A program made the translations under genes and the position numbers. The notes below the pieces were generated by a model that worked only from the letters and a program-made list of their open reading frames with translations, made no database searches and was not told where the DNA came from. DNA of 64,000 bases from Massilia agri (GTDB taxonomy: Bacteria > Pseudomonadota > Gammaproteobacteria > Burkholderiales > Burkholderiaceae_D), in contig NZ_JANUHA010000007.1 in NCBI RefSeq assembly GCF_024753255.1, positions 124,001 to 188,000 on the forward strand. The letters run 5' to 3'. Shown one piece after another: positions 8,083 to 18,185 of this stretch (within the stretch, counting starts at the first letter, position 1; each line of letters opens with the position of its first letter).

Positions 8083-9318
8083 ATGCTTTATCAACTGCAC
8101 GAGATGCAACGCTCCTTCCTGACCCCGCTCATGCAGTGGGCCGATGCGTCCTCGAAACTCTTTTCCAACCCGGTTTCCCCGTTCGCGCACACGCCGTTCT
8201 CGCAGCGTATCGCCGCCGGCTACGAACTCATGTACCGCCTTGGCAAGGACTACGAAAAGCCTGCCTTCGGCATCAAGACCGTGAAGATCAAGGATGCCGA
8301 CGTCGGCATCATCGAGCGCACCGTCGTCGAAAAACCGTTCTGCAAGCTCATCCACTTCAAGAAGGACCTGAGCGACAAGGCCTTCGCCGCCCTGAAGCAG
8401 CCCTCGGTGCTGGTGGTGGCGCCGCTGTCCGGTCACCATGCGACCCTGTTGCGCGACACCGTGCGCGCCCTGCTGGTCGAGCACGACGTCTACATCACCG
8501 ACTGGATCGATGCCCGCATGGTGCCGCTGTCCGAGGGTCCCTTCCACCTGCACGACTACATCTACTACGTGCGGGACTTCATCCGCCACCTGGGCCCGGA
8601 CGTGCACGTGATCTCGGTGTGCCAGCCGACCGTGCCGGTGCTGGCCGCGATCTCGCTGATGGCGACCAACAAGGACCCGAAGCTGCCCAAGACCATGACC
8701 ATGATGGGCGGCCCGATCGACCCGCGCAAGTCGCCGACCGCGGTCAACGACCTGGCGATCGAGAAGCCTTTCTCGTGGTTCGAGAACACCGTGATCTATT
8801 CGGTGCCGGGCAACTATCCCGGTTATGGCCGCAAGGTGTATCCGGGCTTCCTGCAGCACGCCGGCTTCATCGCCATGAACCCGGGCCGCCACGCCCAGAG
8901 CCACCGCGAGTTCTACCAGCACCTGGTGCAGGGCGACGACGATTCGGCCGAGGCGCACCGCCAGTTCTACGACGAGTACAACGCCGTGCTCGACATGCCG
9001 GCCGAGTACTACCTCGACACCATCAAGACCGTGTTCCAGGAACACGCCCTGCCGAAGGGCACCTGGGAAGTCGGCGGCCAGCTGGTGCGTCCGCAGGACA
9101 TCACCTCGGTCGCCCTGTTCACCGTCGAGGGCGAGCTGGACGACATCTCGGGCCTGGGCCAGACCCGCGCGGCGCACGACCTGTGCAGCGGCATCCCGAA
9201 GGAAAAACACCTGGAATTCGTGGCGCCGAAGTGCGGCCACTACGGCATCTTCTCGGGCCGCCGCTGGCGCGAGATCATCTGTCCGAAGATCACGGAGTTC
9301 ATCAAGGCGAATGCCTGA
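8083..9318 (+). CDS. phaZ: Intracellular polyhydroxyalkanoate depolymerase PhaZ
   Basis: A 411-residue alpha/beta hydrolase that breaks down stored PHB granules in the cytoplasm. It opens MLYQLHEMQRSFLTPLMQWA, typical of the Cupriavidus PhaZ1 group. The nucleophile is a cysteine rather than serine: VISVCQPTVPVLAA puts it at Cys180. YYVRDFIRHLGPDVHVIS precedes it, and the C-terminal FVAPKCGHYGIFSGRRWRE carries the catalytic histidine. There is no export signal. AAGGAA lies upstream of the ATG. It is a single gene between a promoter and a terminator. The product should free 3-hydroxybutyrate oligomers for growth under carbon limitation. Confidence 0.93.
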   Translation: MLYQLHEMQRSFLTPLMQWADASSKLFSNPVSPFAHTPFSQRIAAGYELMYRLGKDYEKPAFGIKTVKIKDADVGIIERTVVEKPFCKLIHFKKDLSDKAFAALKQPSVLVVAPLSGHHATLLRDTVRALLVEHDVYITDWIDARMVPLSEGPFHLHDYIYYVRDFIRHLGPDVHVISVCQPTVPVLAAISLMATNKDPKLPKTMTMMGGPIDPRKSPTAVNDLAIEKPFSWFENTVIYSVPGNYPGYGRKVYPGFLQHAGFIAMNPGRHAQSHREFYQHLVQGDDDSAEAHRQFYDEYNAVLDMPAEYYLDTIKTVFQEHALPKGTWEVGGQLVRPQDITSVALFTVEGELDDISGLGQTRAAHDLCSGIPKEKHLEFVAPKCGHYGIFSGRRWREIICPKITEFIKANA

Positions 9319-9328
9319 TCGATAAGAA

Positions 9329-9356
9329 AACGCCGGAGCTTGTCTCCGGCGTTCTT
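9329..9356 (+). terminator. Terminator of phaZ
   Basis: A perfect AACGCCGGAG / CTCCGGCGTT stem with a CTTGT loop, followed by CTTCGTTT. The T-run is weak, but the stem is strong and starts 11 bases after the stop. Confidence 0.7.
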
Positions 9357-9376
9357 CGTTTGGCGCTTCCGCCAGT

Positions 9377-9709
9377 TCACTTCCCTACCAGTACCTCCGT
9401 GACGACCCCGGTCGCGATCGACACCAGCGCATAATCGCTCCCCGCCTGCACCCACTGGTGCCCCGCCGGCGGCTGCGTCAGGCGATGCGCCTTCCAGTTC
9501 TCCACCACGTAGTGATGGGTGCGGTAGCGCGGCGGCAGCTGCTCGCCGCGCTTGAGCTGTCCGCTCGCTTCCACGCTGCGGTAGGGCCCCGCCTTGACGG
9601 TCCTGGCCTGCTGCTGGCGTGCTTCCTCCACGTTGCGCTGGTGCGCCTGGGCCGCGGCTCCACAGGCCAGCGCCATGGCGACCAGGGCTGGAACGATGAT
9701 CTTGTTCAT
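9377..9709 (-). CDS. RcnB-like periplasmic protein
   Basis: A 110-residue exported protein. A signal peptide (NKIIVPALVAMALACGAAAQAHQ) is followed by a charged linker and the RcnB-type domain: GQLKRGEQLPPRYRTHHYVV, then LTQPPAGHQWVQAGSDYALVSIATG. RcnB itself tunes nickel/cobalt export in E. coli. This family is abundant in Burkholderiales, and a metal role for this member is not shown. GGGAG precedes the ATG. It converges on phaZ, with that gene's terminator between the two ends. Confidence 0.8.
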   Translation of the reverse strand: MNKIIVPALVAMALACGAAAQAHQRNVEEARQQQARTVKAGPYRSVEASGQLKRGEQLPPRYRTHHYVVENWKAHRLTQPPAGHQWVQAGSDYALVSIATGVVTEVLVGK

Positions 9710-9853
9710 GTCGGCTCCCTGTTTGTCGATTGGCTCCAGTACACCACGCGCACACGGCCCGGTCTGTTCGCTCCAGCACGCAGGTCGCAGAGGCCGCGGT
9801 TTTGGCGGATAATGTCGGCTTTCGCGCACGACACGCGCTAATGCCTGACTACC

Positions 9854-10537
9854 GTGACCAAAACGCTCGCCGACCTGATCGAAGACCAGCTGCCGCAGAC
9901 GCAATGCACCAAGTGCGGCTACCCCGCATGCCGCCCGTATGCGGAGGCGATCGCGCGCGACGAAGCGGAGATCAACCAGTGCCCGCCGGGCGGCATCGAG
10001 GGCGTGCGCCGGCTGTCCTCGGTGACGGGCCGGCCGGTCATCCCGATCAACCCGGCCAACGGCATCGAGCGCCCGCGCGCGGTCGCCTTCATCGACGAGT
10101 CGCTGTGCATCGGCTGCACCCTGTGCATCCAGGCCTGTCCGGTGGACGCGATCACGGGCGCCGCCAAGCAGATGCACACCATCCTGCCGAGCCTGTGCAC
10201 GGGTTGCGACCTGTGCGTCGCGCCCTGCCCGGTCGACTGCATCTCGATGGTGCCGGTCACGGGCGATCGCACCGGCTGGGCCGCCTGGTCGCAGGAAGCC
10301 GCCGATGCGGCGCGCAGCCGCCACGACTTCCGCACCGAGCGCCTGCGCCGCGAGAAGGAAGAAAACGATGCGCGCCTGGCCGCCAAGGCGCTGGAGAAGA
10401 TGCGCGCGGTGACGGCGGAAGTGAGCAACACGCCGGAGGAGCTGGCGGAGAAGGAGCGCAAGCGCGCCATCATCGCCGCCGCCATGGAGCGCGCGCGCCT
10501 GAAGGCCGCCGGCAATCCACCGCCCGACAAAGAATAA
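9854..10537 (+). CDS. RnfB/RsxB-like ferredoxin
   Basis: A 227-residue iron-sulfur protein. The N-terminal 4Fe4S domain [20 protein letters not shown]...QCPPGG is followed by two ferredoxin motifs ([16 protein letters not shown] and [16 protein letters not shown]). A charged coiled-coil-like tail (about residues 150-227) closes the protein. It lacks the N-terminal membrane helix of true RnfB subunits, and no other rnf gene is near, so it is probably a soluble stand-alone electron carrier. This short form is usual in Burkholderiales. The start is a GTG. It is separated from nth by one base, so the two are co-transcribed. Confidence 0.88.
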   Translation: MTKTLADLIEDQLPQTQCTKCGYPACRPYAEAIARDEAEINQCPPGGIEGVRRLSSVTGRPVIPINPANGIERPRAVAFIDESLCIGCTLCIQACPVDAITGAAKQMHTILPSLCTGCDLCVAPCPVDCISMVPVTGDRTGWAAWSQEAADAARSRHDFRTERLRREKEENDARLAAKALEKMRAVTAEVSNTPEELAEKERKRAIIAAAMERARLKAAGNPPPDKE

Positions 10538-10538
10538 G

Positions 10539-11228
10539 ATGAACCCAGCCAAACGCCTTGAGATCTTCACGCGCTTCCGCGCGGCCAACCCGAAGCCGAC
10601 CACCGAACTCGAATTCACCACGCCCTTCGAACTCCTGATCGCGGTGCTGCTGTCGGCGCAGTCGACCGACGTGGGCGTCAACAAGGCCACGCGCAAGCTC
10701 TACCCGGTGGCCAACACGCCGCAGGCCATCCTCGACCTGGGGCTCGAGGAACTCAAGTCGTATATCTCGACCATTGGCCTCTACAACACCAAGGCGGCAA
10801 ACGTCATGGCGACCTGCCGCATCCTGGTGGAGCAGCACGGCGGCGAAGTGCCGCGTTCGCGCGAGGCGCTGGAAGCCCTGCCGGGCGTGGGCCGCAAGAC
10901 CGCCAACGTGGTGCTCAATACCGCTTTCGGGGAGCCGACCATGGCGGTCGACACCCATATCTTCCGCGTCTCGAACCGCACGAAGATCGCGCCGGGCAAG
11001 AACGTCGACATCGTCGAGCAGAAGCTCCTGAAGTTCGTGCCCAAGGAATTCCTGATCGACGCCCACCACTGGCTGATCCTGCACGGCCGCTATACCTGCG
11101 TGGCGCGCAAGCCCAAGTGCTGGAACTGCCTGATCGCCGACCTGTGCGAGTTCAAGGACAAGACCCCGGCGCCGCCCGGCACGCTCGACCCGGCAGTCGA
11201 AGCGCTCGAAGCCGCCGGCCGGCTGTAG
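10539..11228 (+). CDS. nth: Endonuclease III (DNA glycosylase/AP lyase)
   Basis: A 229-residue base-excision-repair enzyme removing oxidised pyrimidines and nicking the abasic site. The helix-hairpin-helix LPGVGRKTANVVLN contains the catalytic lysine (Lys122), and VDTHIFRVSNR the catalytic aspartate (Asp140). The [4Fe-4S] ligands lie in CVARKPKCWNCLIADLC (C-x6-C-x2-C-x5-C). It begins one base after the RnfB-like gene ends; the conserved pairing suggests that protein could supply electrons to the Nth cluster, which is an inference. The C-terminal extension is slightly longer than in E. coli. Confidence 0.95.
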   Translation: MNPAKRLEIFTRFRAANPKPTTELEFTTPFELLIAVLLSAQSTDVGVNKATRKLYPVANTPQAILDLGLEELKSYISTIGLYNTKAANVMATCRILVEQHGGEVPRSREALEALPGVGRKTANVVLNTAFGEPTMAVDTHIFRVSNRTKIAPGKNVDIVEQKLLKFVPKEFLIDAHHWLILHGRYTCVARKPKCWNCLIADLCEFKDKTPAPPGTLDPAVEALEAAGRL

Positions 11229-11231
11229 GCC

Positions 11232-11594
11232 TCAGCCCATCCGCTTTTCGCCGGTGGCGAACGAGGCGCGCGCGATGCGCCCGTCGACCACCTCGTACAC
11301 GCACAGCATCTCCACCGTGCCGCGCCCTTCCGGGAAGTTGCGGGTCACGACCTCGACGTCGGTGACGAAGTTGCCGATGACGGAGCGGCTGATCAGGCGC
11401 GCGTGCAGGTCCGGTTCGGCGAAACGCTCCTGGTAGCGCGGGCGGATCGCCTCGAGGCCTTGCGCCAGCAGGGCGCCGTGCAGCGCGAACTGCTGCGCAT
11501 CGGGCGCGTAGGTCGCCATCAGGGCGTCGAGGTTCTTGGCGTTGTAGGCGTCGAGCTGGGCCTGGACGACGGCGAGAGGGGACGTGGTGTTCAT
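11232..11594 (-). CDS. SnoaL/NTF2-like protein (nuclear transport factor 2 fold)
   Basis: A 120-residue NTF2-like protein. VVQAQLDAYNAKNLDALMATYAPDAQ and RPRYQERFAEPDLHARLISR are the usual beginning of the cone-shaped fold used by steroid isomerases, SnoaL cyclases and many proteins of unknown activity. VVDGRIARASF closes the domain. No catalytic set can be assigned. It converges on nth, with three bases between the stops. Confidence 0.75.
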   Translation of the reverse strand: MNTTSPLAVVQAQLDAYNAKNLDALMATYAPDAQQFALHGALLAQGLEAIRPRYQERFAEPDLHARLISRSVIGNFVTDVEVVTRNFPEGRGTVEMLCVYEVVDGRIARASFATGEKRMG

Positions 11595-11612
11595 AAGCTC
11601 CGTGGGTAGATG

Positions 11613-11641
11613 AAAAAACGCGCCAGGGATGGCGCGTTTTT
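11613..11641 (-). terminator. Terminator of the chemoreceptor gene (may act both ways)
   Basis: An AAAAAACGCGCC / GGCGCGTTTTT inverted repeat with an AGGGAT loop. It lies between the REP-like element and the start of the NTF2-like gene, so its main target is minus-strand transcription from the chemoreceptor gene. Confidence 0.8.
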
Positions 11642-11651
11642 CATCTTACCT

Positions 11652-11751
11652 TAGGGTGGTCGGCTCTGCCGACCGCGCGTTCAACTCCGCGAGGCTTCGC
11701 CACTGGGCATCCGTGAGTTGAACGCGCGTTCGGCGAAGCCGAACACCCTAC
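11652..11751. repeat. Second REP-like intergenic element
   Basis: Ends TTAGGGTGG and CACCCTAC are inverted. Inside, GGTCGG/CCGACC forms a hairpin and GCGCGTTCAACTCC faces GAGTTGAACGCGCG. It shares its ends and the GTTGAACGCG core with 3659-3797. The right end supplies the TAG stop of the chemoreceptor gene. Confidence 0.75.
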
Positions 11752-13319
11752 GCGGCCAGGCGCTTCGGCGAATGCATGCCGAGCGGCTTGCGTGCATCCT
11801 CGAGCTTGAACACGGAAACCACGTCGTTCAGCGCCACGGTCTGGTCGCGCAGCGATTGCGCCGCGGCCGCCGCCTCTTCGACCAGCGCCGCGTTCTGCTG
11901 GGTGGTCGTGTCCATCTCGCCGACCGCCATATTGATCTGCGCGATGCCCGCGCCCTGCTCCGCGCTGGCGGTGCTGATCTCGGCGATGATGTCCATGACG
12001 CTGCGCACGCTGCTGACGATCTCGCCCATGGTGGCGCCGGCCTGGCCCACCAGCAGGTTGCCGGCATCGACGCGCGCGACCGAGTCGTTGATCAGTTCCT
12101 TGATTTCCTTCGCTGCCGTGGCCGAACGCTGGGCCAGGTTGCGCACTTCGCCGGCAACCACCGCGAAGCCGCGGCCCTGCTCGCCGGCGCGCGCCGCTTC
12201 GACCGCCGCGTTCAGCGCGAGGATATTGGTCTGGAAGGCGATGCCGTCGATGACGCTGATGATGTCGACGATCTTCTTCGAGGATTCGCTGATCGAGGCC
12301 ATGGTGCCGACTACCTGCTCGACCATCTGGCCGCCCTTGCTCGCGACGTCGCAGGCCGAAATCGCCAGCATGCTGGCATGCTGGGCGTTCTCGGCGTTGC
12401 GCTGCACGGTCGTGGTCATCTCTTCCATCGACGAGGCGGTTTCCTCGATGGCACCGGCCTGCTGCTCGGTACGGGCCGACAGATCGGCATTGCCCTGCGC
12501 GATTTCGTCGGAGGCGACGGCGATGGTTTCGGCGCCGTTGCGCACCTGGGCCACGATGGTCTGCAGGCTGCCCGTCATGTCCTTCAGGGCCTGCAACAGC
12601 TGGCCGGTTTCGTCCTGGCTGCGCACGTCGATCGTGGTGCGCAGGTCGCCCGAGGCGACGTTCTGGGCCACCTCGACGGCGTCCTCGAGAGGACGGGTGA
12701 TCGAACGCGACACCAGCACGCCGGCGACGACGGCTGCGACGGCGCCCAGCAGCATCAGGCTGTAGCTGAGGATGGTGGCCTGCCTGCCCACCGCTTCGGC
12801 CGCCGCAACCGTCGCGACGGCCTGTTTCGACATCGCCTGCTGGGCCTGGTGCAACAGCTCGGCGGGCGCACGGTCCATGCCCTTGACAGCGGTGTCGCCC
12901 GCGGCGGCATCGAAGCCGGACGACGTGAAGTCGGCGTAGCCGCGGCGATACCCCTCGCCCATCTTCGCGTGCTCGCCCTCGAAGCGGTTCAGCAGATCAC
13001 GCACCTCGCCGGCCGGCAGGACTGCGACCAGCGCTTTCGCTTCCCTGGCGACTTCGGCTTCACTCTTCTGGAAGGCGCCCCAGTATTTGCCGCGCTGCGC
13101 CTCGTCCTTGCCGCGCAGGAGGGTGTTCTTCCATTCCTGGGTCTGCAGGCGGAAGTGCGAGAGCAGGCCTTCGACGCGCTGGGCGTGGCCGGACTGGGTC
13201 ACGGCCCCGTTATAGGTATCGAGCGCCTGGTTCATGCGGCCCATGCCGAAGAAGCCGGCACAGGCGACGACCAGGGTGGCGGCGGCAAAGCCGATCGGAA
13301 GTTTGCGGCTGAGTTTCAT
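11748..13319 (-). CDS. Methyl-accepting chemotaxis protein
   Basis: A 523-residue chemoreceptor. It has an N-terminal membrane helix (about 7-28), a helical periplasmic ligand domain (about 30-185), a second membrane helix (about 187-208, [20 protein letters not shown]), a HAMP domain ([20 protein letters not shown]...) and the signalling hairpin. The tip that contacts CheA/CheW is [20 protein letters not shown] followed by [20 protein letters not shown]. There is no C-terminal pentapeptide for CheR tethering. The ligand is unknown. The stop codon falls inside the REP-like element. The 150 bases upstream contain unusual inverted repeats. Confidence 0.95.
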   Translation of the reverse strand: MKLSRKLPIGFAAATLVVACAGFFGMGRMNQALDTYNGAVTQSGHAQRVEGLLSHFRLQTQEWKNTLLRGKDEAQRGKYWGAFQKSEAEVAREAKALVAVLPAGEVRDLLNRFEGEHAKMGEGYRRGYADFTSSGFDAAAGDTAVKGMDRAPAELLHQAQQAMSKQAVATVAAAEAVGRQATILSYSLMLLGAVAAVVAGVLVSRSITRPLEDAVEVAQNVASGDLRTTIDVRSQDETGQLLQALKDMTGSLQTIVAQVRNGAETIAVASDEIAQGNADLSARTEQQAGAIEETASSMEEMTTTVQRNAENAQHASMLAISACDVASKGGQMVEQVVGTMASISESSKKIVDIISVIDGIAFQTNILALNAAVEAARAGEQGRGFAVVAGEVRNLAQRSATAAKEIKELINDSVARVDAGNLLVGQAGATMGEIVSSVRSVMDIIAEISTASAEQGAGIAQINMAVGEMDTTTQQNAALVEEAAAAAQSLRDQTVALNDVVSVFKLEDARKPLGMHSPKRLAA

Positions 13320-13359
13320 GGTTCATGCGGAACGAGGAAGGCGCCCACGCGCCATGCAT

Positions 13360-13461
13360 GACCAGTCTACGGATTTTGTGTCCATACGGCAAAAATGGAC
13401 AGACTGGTCTTTCCAGACTGACCATAGTTATGTGTCCGTGTAGCAACAGCACACGGACACA
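13360..13461. promoter_or_regulatory. Cluster of inverted repeats between proB and the chemoreceptor gene
   Basis: GACCAGTCT (13360-13368) pairs perfectly with AGACTGGTC (13401-13409). TGTGTCCGTGT (13431-13441) pairs perfectly with ACACGGACACA (13451-13461) around nine bases. The second hairpin, nine bases past the proB stop, could end the proB message although no T-run follows. The first lies upstream of the chemoreceptor start and could be an operator. Confidence 0.5.
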
Positions 13462-13469
13462 ATGGGGCA

Positions 13470-14600
13470 TTACAGCAGGACCAGGTTATCCCGATGTACC
13501 AGCTCCGGCCCCTCGACATAGCCGAGGATGCCCTCGATCTCGGCCGAGGAGTGGCGCATGATGCGCCGCACTTCGCTGCTGGTGTAGTTGGTGAGCCCGC
13601 GCGCCAGCGGCGTGCCGGCTTCGTTGATGCAGGTGATCACCTGCCCGCGCCCGAATTCGCCGCGCACGCCGATCACGCCGATCGGCAGCAGCGACTTGCC
13701 TTCGCGCGTGAGCTTCTGCGCGGCGCCGGCATCGATCACCACTTCGCCCGTGGTGTGCAGGTGGTCGATCATCCACTGGCGGCGCGCCGTCAGGCGGCCG
13801 GTCGGCGCGGTCAGCTGGGTGCCGATCGCTTCGCCGCCCGCCAGGCGGGTGAGGACATTCTCTTCGCGGCCCCAGGCGATGATGGTGTGGGCGCCCGAGC
13901 GCGCGGCGCGCCTGGCGGCCAGCACCTTGGTCAGCATGCCGCCGCGTCCCAGGCTGGAGCCGGCGCCGCCGGCCATCGCTTCGAGCTGGGGGTCGCCGGC
14001 CTGGGCTTCCCCGATGAGTTTGGCCTGCGGATCCTTGCGCGGATCGGCGGAAAACAGGCCGCGCTGGTCGGTGAGGATCACCAGGGCGTCGGCTTCGATC
14101 AGGTTGGCGACCAGGGCGCCGAGCGTGTCGTTGTCGCCGAACTTGATCTCGTCGGTGACGACGGTGTCGTTCTCGTTGATGATCGGGACCACGCCCAGGC
14201 GCAGCAGGGTCGTGAGGGTCGAGCGCGCGTTCAGGTAGCGCTCGCGGTCGGCCAGGTCGGCGTGGGTCAGCAGCACCTGGGCGGTGCCGATGCCATGGCC
14301 GCGGAAGCTCGTTTCGTAGATCTGGGCCAGGCCCATCTGGCCGACGGCCGCGCAGGCCTGCAGTTCGTGGATGTCGGTCGGGCGGGCGGTGAAGCCGAGG
14401 CGCAGCATGCCTTCGGCGATGGCGCCGGAGGAGACCAGCACGACTTCCTTGCCGAGGCCGCGCAGGGCGGCGATCTGTGAAGCCCAGCGGGCGATGGCGG
14501 TGTGGTCCAGGCCCCTGCCCTCGTCCGTGACGAGGGAGGAACCGACCTTGACGATGATTCTGGAGGCTTGCTGAAGGACGGAATGGAGGACTTGAGTCAT
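13470..14600 (-). CDS. proB: Glutamate 5-kinase
   Basis: A 376-residue enzyme for the first step of proline synthesis, glutamate plus ATP to glutamyl 5-phosphate. The amino-acid-kinase domain (about 1-260) opens [18 protein letters not shown] and includes [37 protein letters not shown] and [19 protein letters not shown] domain (about 280-370) follows, as in E. coli ProB, where feedback control by proline is known. The start overlaps the stop of the upstream membrane-protein gene by four bases. The order obgE, membrane protein, proB is typical of Burkholderiales. Confidence 0.96.
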   Translation of the reverse strand: MTQVLHSVLQQASRIIVKVGSSLVTDEGRGLDHTAIARWASQIAALRGLGKEVVLVSSGAIAEGMLRLGFTARPTDIHELQACAAVGQMGLAQIYETSFRGHGIGTAQVLLTHADLADRERYLNARSTLTTLLRLGVVPIINENDTVVTDEIKFGDNDTLGALVANLIEADALVILTDQRGLFSADPRKDPQAKLIGEAQAGDPQLEAMAGGAGSSLGRGGMLTKVLAARRAARSGAHTIIAWGREENVLTRLAGGEAIGTQLTAPTGRLTARRQWMIDHLHTTGEVVIDAGAAQKLTREGKSLLPIGVIGVRGEFGRGQVITCINEAGTPLARGLTNYTSSEVRRIMRHSSAEIEGILGYVEGPELVHRDNLVLL

Positions 14601-15007
14601 GGCGACAGGAATTTTCCTCGCGGCCGTAAGGCCAGCAGGGAAAGTCCTGCCAACAGCTCGACCGCGCAGACAGCTAATAATACCCCCTTCGGCAGCCCGA
14701 TCGCGAATGCGGCGACGAGGCGCCCGGCCGGCTGGGCCAGGAGGAACAAGGCGGTGAGGTCGCCGAGGATGGGCTGGTCGCCCTGCCTGGCTGCCAGGTA
14801 GGCCAGCATCGCGGTGGCGAGGCGGACACCCACGTAGATGGCGTAGAACTGGCTGTAGCCATTCACGCCCACGAGAAACAGGCCCATCGCCGACGCGATG
14901 CGGTCGGGATCGAGCAATGCCGCCAGCGCCGCCAGGGAACTGGCGGTGGCGACGAGGTGCAACAACCGGCTGCGCAGCCGGCCGCGATGGGGCAGGACTG
15001 CGGCCAA
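14597..15007 (-). CDS. Small four-helix membrane protein between obgE and proB
   Basis: A frame of about 136 residues with four hydrophobic stretches (about 20-50, 58-75, 82-98 and 105-128). It resembles the DUF4345-type small membrane proteins, but the match is weak and the function is unknown. The only in-frame start that keeps the first helix is a TTG at 15007, one base after the obgE stop; an internal ATG ([11 protein letters not shown]) would remove the first helix. It overlaps proB by four bases, so all three genes appear co-transcribed and translationally coupled. Confidence 0.6.
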   Translation of the reverse strand: MAAVLPHRGRLRSRLLHLVATASSLAALAALLDPDRIASAMGLFLVGVNGYSQFYAIYVGVRLATAMLAYLAARQGDQPILGDLTALFLLAQPAGRLVAAFAIGLPKGVLLAVCAVELLAGLSLLALRPRGKFLSP

Positions 15008-15008
15008 C

Positions 15009-16139
<1,131 letters not shown>

Positions 16140-16141
16140 CT

Positions 16142-16170
16142 AAAAAGGCCCTACCGTGGGCAGAGCCTTT
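16142..16170 (-). terminator. Possible intercistronic terminator between rpmA and obgE
   Basis: On the minus strand AAAGGC and GCCTTTTT flank a GCCC/GGGC inner stem and are followed by T residues. The stem is imperfect, so partial read-through into obgE is likely. Confidence 0.45.
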
Positions 16171-16227
16171 CGATGGAAGGCTTACGCCTTGCAAAGAAGC
16201 GCCGTGGAATGCGGCGCGAGTGCTTTA

Positions 16228-16500
16228 TTAAGCAGCGACTGCTTCGTTAGCAACGACGGTCACGTACTGCTTCGAACCGATGCCTTGCTTGACGAACTTG
16301 ACAGTACCGTCGACCAGCGCGAACAGGGTGTGATCCTTGCCGGTGCCGACGTTGACGCCAGCGCGCACCGGGGTGCCGCGTTGACGGATGATGATGCCGC
16401 CGGCGTTGATCGCCTGGCCGCCGTAGACTTTCACGCCAAGGCGTTTGCTTTCTGAGTCACGGCCGTTGCGGGTAGTACCGCCACCTTTTTTGTGTGCCAT
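16228..16500 (-). CDS. rpmA: 50S ribosomal protein L27
   Basis: A 90-residue ribosomal protein opening [20 protein letters not shown], the conserved L27 N-terminus that reaches toward the peptidyl-transferase centre. [20 protein letters not shown] and [15 protein letters not shown] complete the family pattern. The N-terminus has no cleavable extension of the Firmicutes type. It lies 43 bases after rplU on the same message. Confidence 0.98.
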   Translation of the reverse strand: MAHKKGGGTTRNGRDSESKRLGVKVYGGQAINAGGIIIRQRGTPVRAGVNVGTGKDHTLFALVDGTVKFVKQGIGSKQYVTVVANEAVAA

Positions 16501-16543
16501 TTATTTGCTCCTTGATGAATGAACTTGGTGGATCTGACGGGGA

Positions 16544-16855
16544 TTAGCCGTTGATCGACACCACCTGGATTTCGGTGAAGTTCTGGCGATGGCCCTGACG
16601 CTTCTGGTAGTGCTTACGACGGCGCATCTTGAAGATGCGGACCTTGTCGTGGCGACCGTGGGAAACAACTTTCACCAGGACCGAGGCACCTTCGACCAGC
16701 GGAGCACCAAACTTGATGCTGTCGCCCGCGCCGAGCGCGAGAACTTGATCGATGGTGAGTTCGGAACCAATGTCAGCAGGTATCTGTTCTACTTTGAGTT
16801 TTTCGCCAGCGACAACTTTGTATTGCTTGCCACCGGTTTTTATGACCGCGTACAT
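16544..16855 (-). CDS. rplU: 50S ribosomal protein L21
   Basis: A 103-residue ribosomal protein, [20 protein letters not shown] at the start and [20 protein letters not shown] near the end, both diagnostic of L21. The ATG at 16855 is the family start; the frame extends 33 codons upstream, but that part is leader. It is the first gene of the rplU-rpmA-obgE message, driven by the promoter at 16934-16962. Confidence 0.98.
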   Translation of the reverse strand: MYAVIKTGGKQYKVVAGEKLKVEQIPADIGSELTIDQVLALGAGDSIKFGAPLVEGASVLVKVVSHGRHDKVRIFKMRRRKHYQKRQGHRQNFTEIQVVSING

Positions 16856-16933
16856 GATTGAAACCTCATCAAATGTTAAAAGAATCCCGCCGGCGTCGAG
16901 ACGCTGGACTGTTCGGATGCCGGGGAACAGGGG

Positions 16934-16962
16934 ATTATACATAACTCGTGGCACGCGGTCAA
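16934..16962 (-). promoter_or_regulatory. Sigma-70 promoter of rplU-rpmA
   Basis: On the minus strand a -35 TTGACC (16962-16957) is 17 bases from a perfect -10 TATAAT (16939-16934). Transcription would start near 16926, leaving a leader of about 70 bases before rplU. Confidence 0.85.
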
Positions 16963-17086
16963 AAGGGCTTGACGTTTCCCCGGCTGGGGCCTGAACAGGC
17001 GTAGCGCAAAGCCAACGGCACGTCCGGCGACCCTTCGCTGTAGCGCTCTCTCAGCCAGGCGTGGGACGGCCTCCCCTTGCATGACG

Positions 17087-17092
17087 TATAAT
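17087..17092 (+). promoter_or_regulatory. Candidate -10 box for the polyprenyl synthase gene
   Basis: TATAAT lies 55 bases upstream of the ispB-like start. No good -35 is found at the normal spacing, so the site is tentative. Confidence 0.4.
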
Positions 17093-17146
17093 CCCCGCGA
17101 TTGATCAAAATCCACCATATTTACTTACTGTTACCGCAGGTTCGCC

Positions 17147-18133
17147 TTGTCAGCCGCTACCCAAACCGCCCAGAACACCATCGCCCAATCGATCGCCGCC
17201 GACATGGAGTCCGTGAACACGGTGATCCGACAGCGGCTGCACTCGGAAGTGAGCCTGGTGAACCAGATCGCCGAGTACATCATCAGCGCGGGCGGCAAGC
17301 GGATCCGGCCGGTGCTGGTGCTGCTGCTGGCCAATGCCTACGGTTACAAGGGCAGCGCCCACCACGAGCTGGCGGCGGTGGTCGAGTTCATCCACACCGC
17401 GACCCTGCTGCACGACGACGTCGTCGACGAATCCTCGATGCGCCGCGGGCGCCAGACGGCGAACGCCCTGTTCGGCAACGCGGCTTCGGTGCTGGTCGGC
17501 GACTTCCTGTACTCGCGCTCGTTCCAGATGATGGTCAGCCTCGACAATATGCGCGTGATGCGCATCCTGTCCGACGCCACCAACGTGATCGCGGAAGGCG
17601 AAGTGCTGCAGCTGCTGAACATGCACGATCCGGACGTGACCCACGAGAGCTACCTGAAGGTGATCCGCTCGAAGACCGCCAAGCTGTTCGAGGCGGCCGC
17701 CGAACTGGGCGCCCTGGTCGGCGGCGCGAGCGATGCCCAGATCGAGGCGGCCGGCGAATACGGCCGCTCGCTGGGCACGGCGTTCCAGTTAATTGATGAT
17801 GTGCTGGACTACGCCGGCGACGCCGCCGAGATCGGCAAGAACCTGGGCGACGACCTGCGCGAAGGCAAGCCCACCCTGCCCCTGATCTGGCTGATGGAAA
17901 ACGGCACGCCGGAACAGCGCCAGCTGGTGCGCAGCTGCATCGAGCACGGCGACGAAGAACAGTTCGACGCGGTGCTGGCGGCCGTCACCTCCAGCGGCGC
18001 CCTGGACTACACGCGCACCCAGGCGGAAGCCGCGGCACGCCGCGCGGCCGAGGCCATCAGCGGCCTGCCGGACAGCATTTACAAGTCGAGCCTGCTGCAG
18101 CTCTGCAGTTTCGCTGTTGACAGGAACCACTGA
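17147..18133 (+). CDS. ispB: Trans-polyprenyl (octaprenyl) diphosphate synthase
   Basis: A 328-residue isoprenoid synthase that makes the ubiquinone side chain. The first Asp-rich motif is HTATLLHDDVVDESSMRRGR, the second FQLIDDVLDYAGDAAEIGKN. GGKRIRPVLVLLLANAYG binds the diphosphate of the homoallylic substrate. Chain length cannot be read directly; octaprenyl is inferred from gene order (downstream of the divergent rplU-rpmA-obgE operon, as for ispB) and taxonomy. The start is a TTG at 17147, with GCAGG upstream. A tRNA gene follows 50 bases later. Confidence 0.92.
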   Translation: MSAATQTAQNTIAQSIAADMESVNTVIRQRLHSEVSLVNQIAEYIISAGGKRIRPVLVLLLANAYGYKGSAHHELAAVVEFIHTATLLHDDVVDESSMRRGRQTANALFGNAASVLVGDFLYSRSFQMMVSLDNMRVMRILSDATNVIAEGEVLQLLNMHDPDVTHESYLKVIRSKTAKLFEAAAELGALVGGASDAQIEAAGEYGRSLGTAFQLIDDVLDYAGDAAEIGKNLGDDLREGKPTLPLIWLMENGTPEQRQLVRSCIEHGDEEQFDAVLAAVTSSGALDYTRTQAEAAARRAAEAISGLPDSIYKSSLLQLCSFAVDRNH

Positions 18134-18185
18134 GCAAATTATAGTAATGCCTTCCCGAGATTTCGGAAACGAAGTCTCAAACCGT

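Noticed and set aside
13380..13420. Sigma-28 promoter for the chemoreceptor gene
   Set aside because: GCCGTATG resembles the -10, but no TAAA lies at the correct distance upstream.
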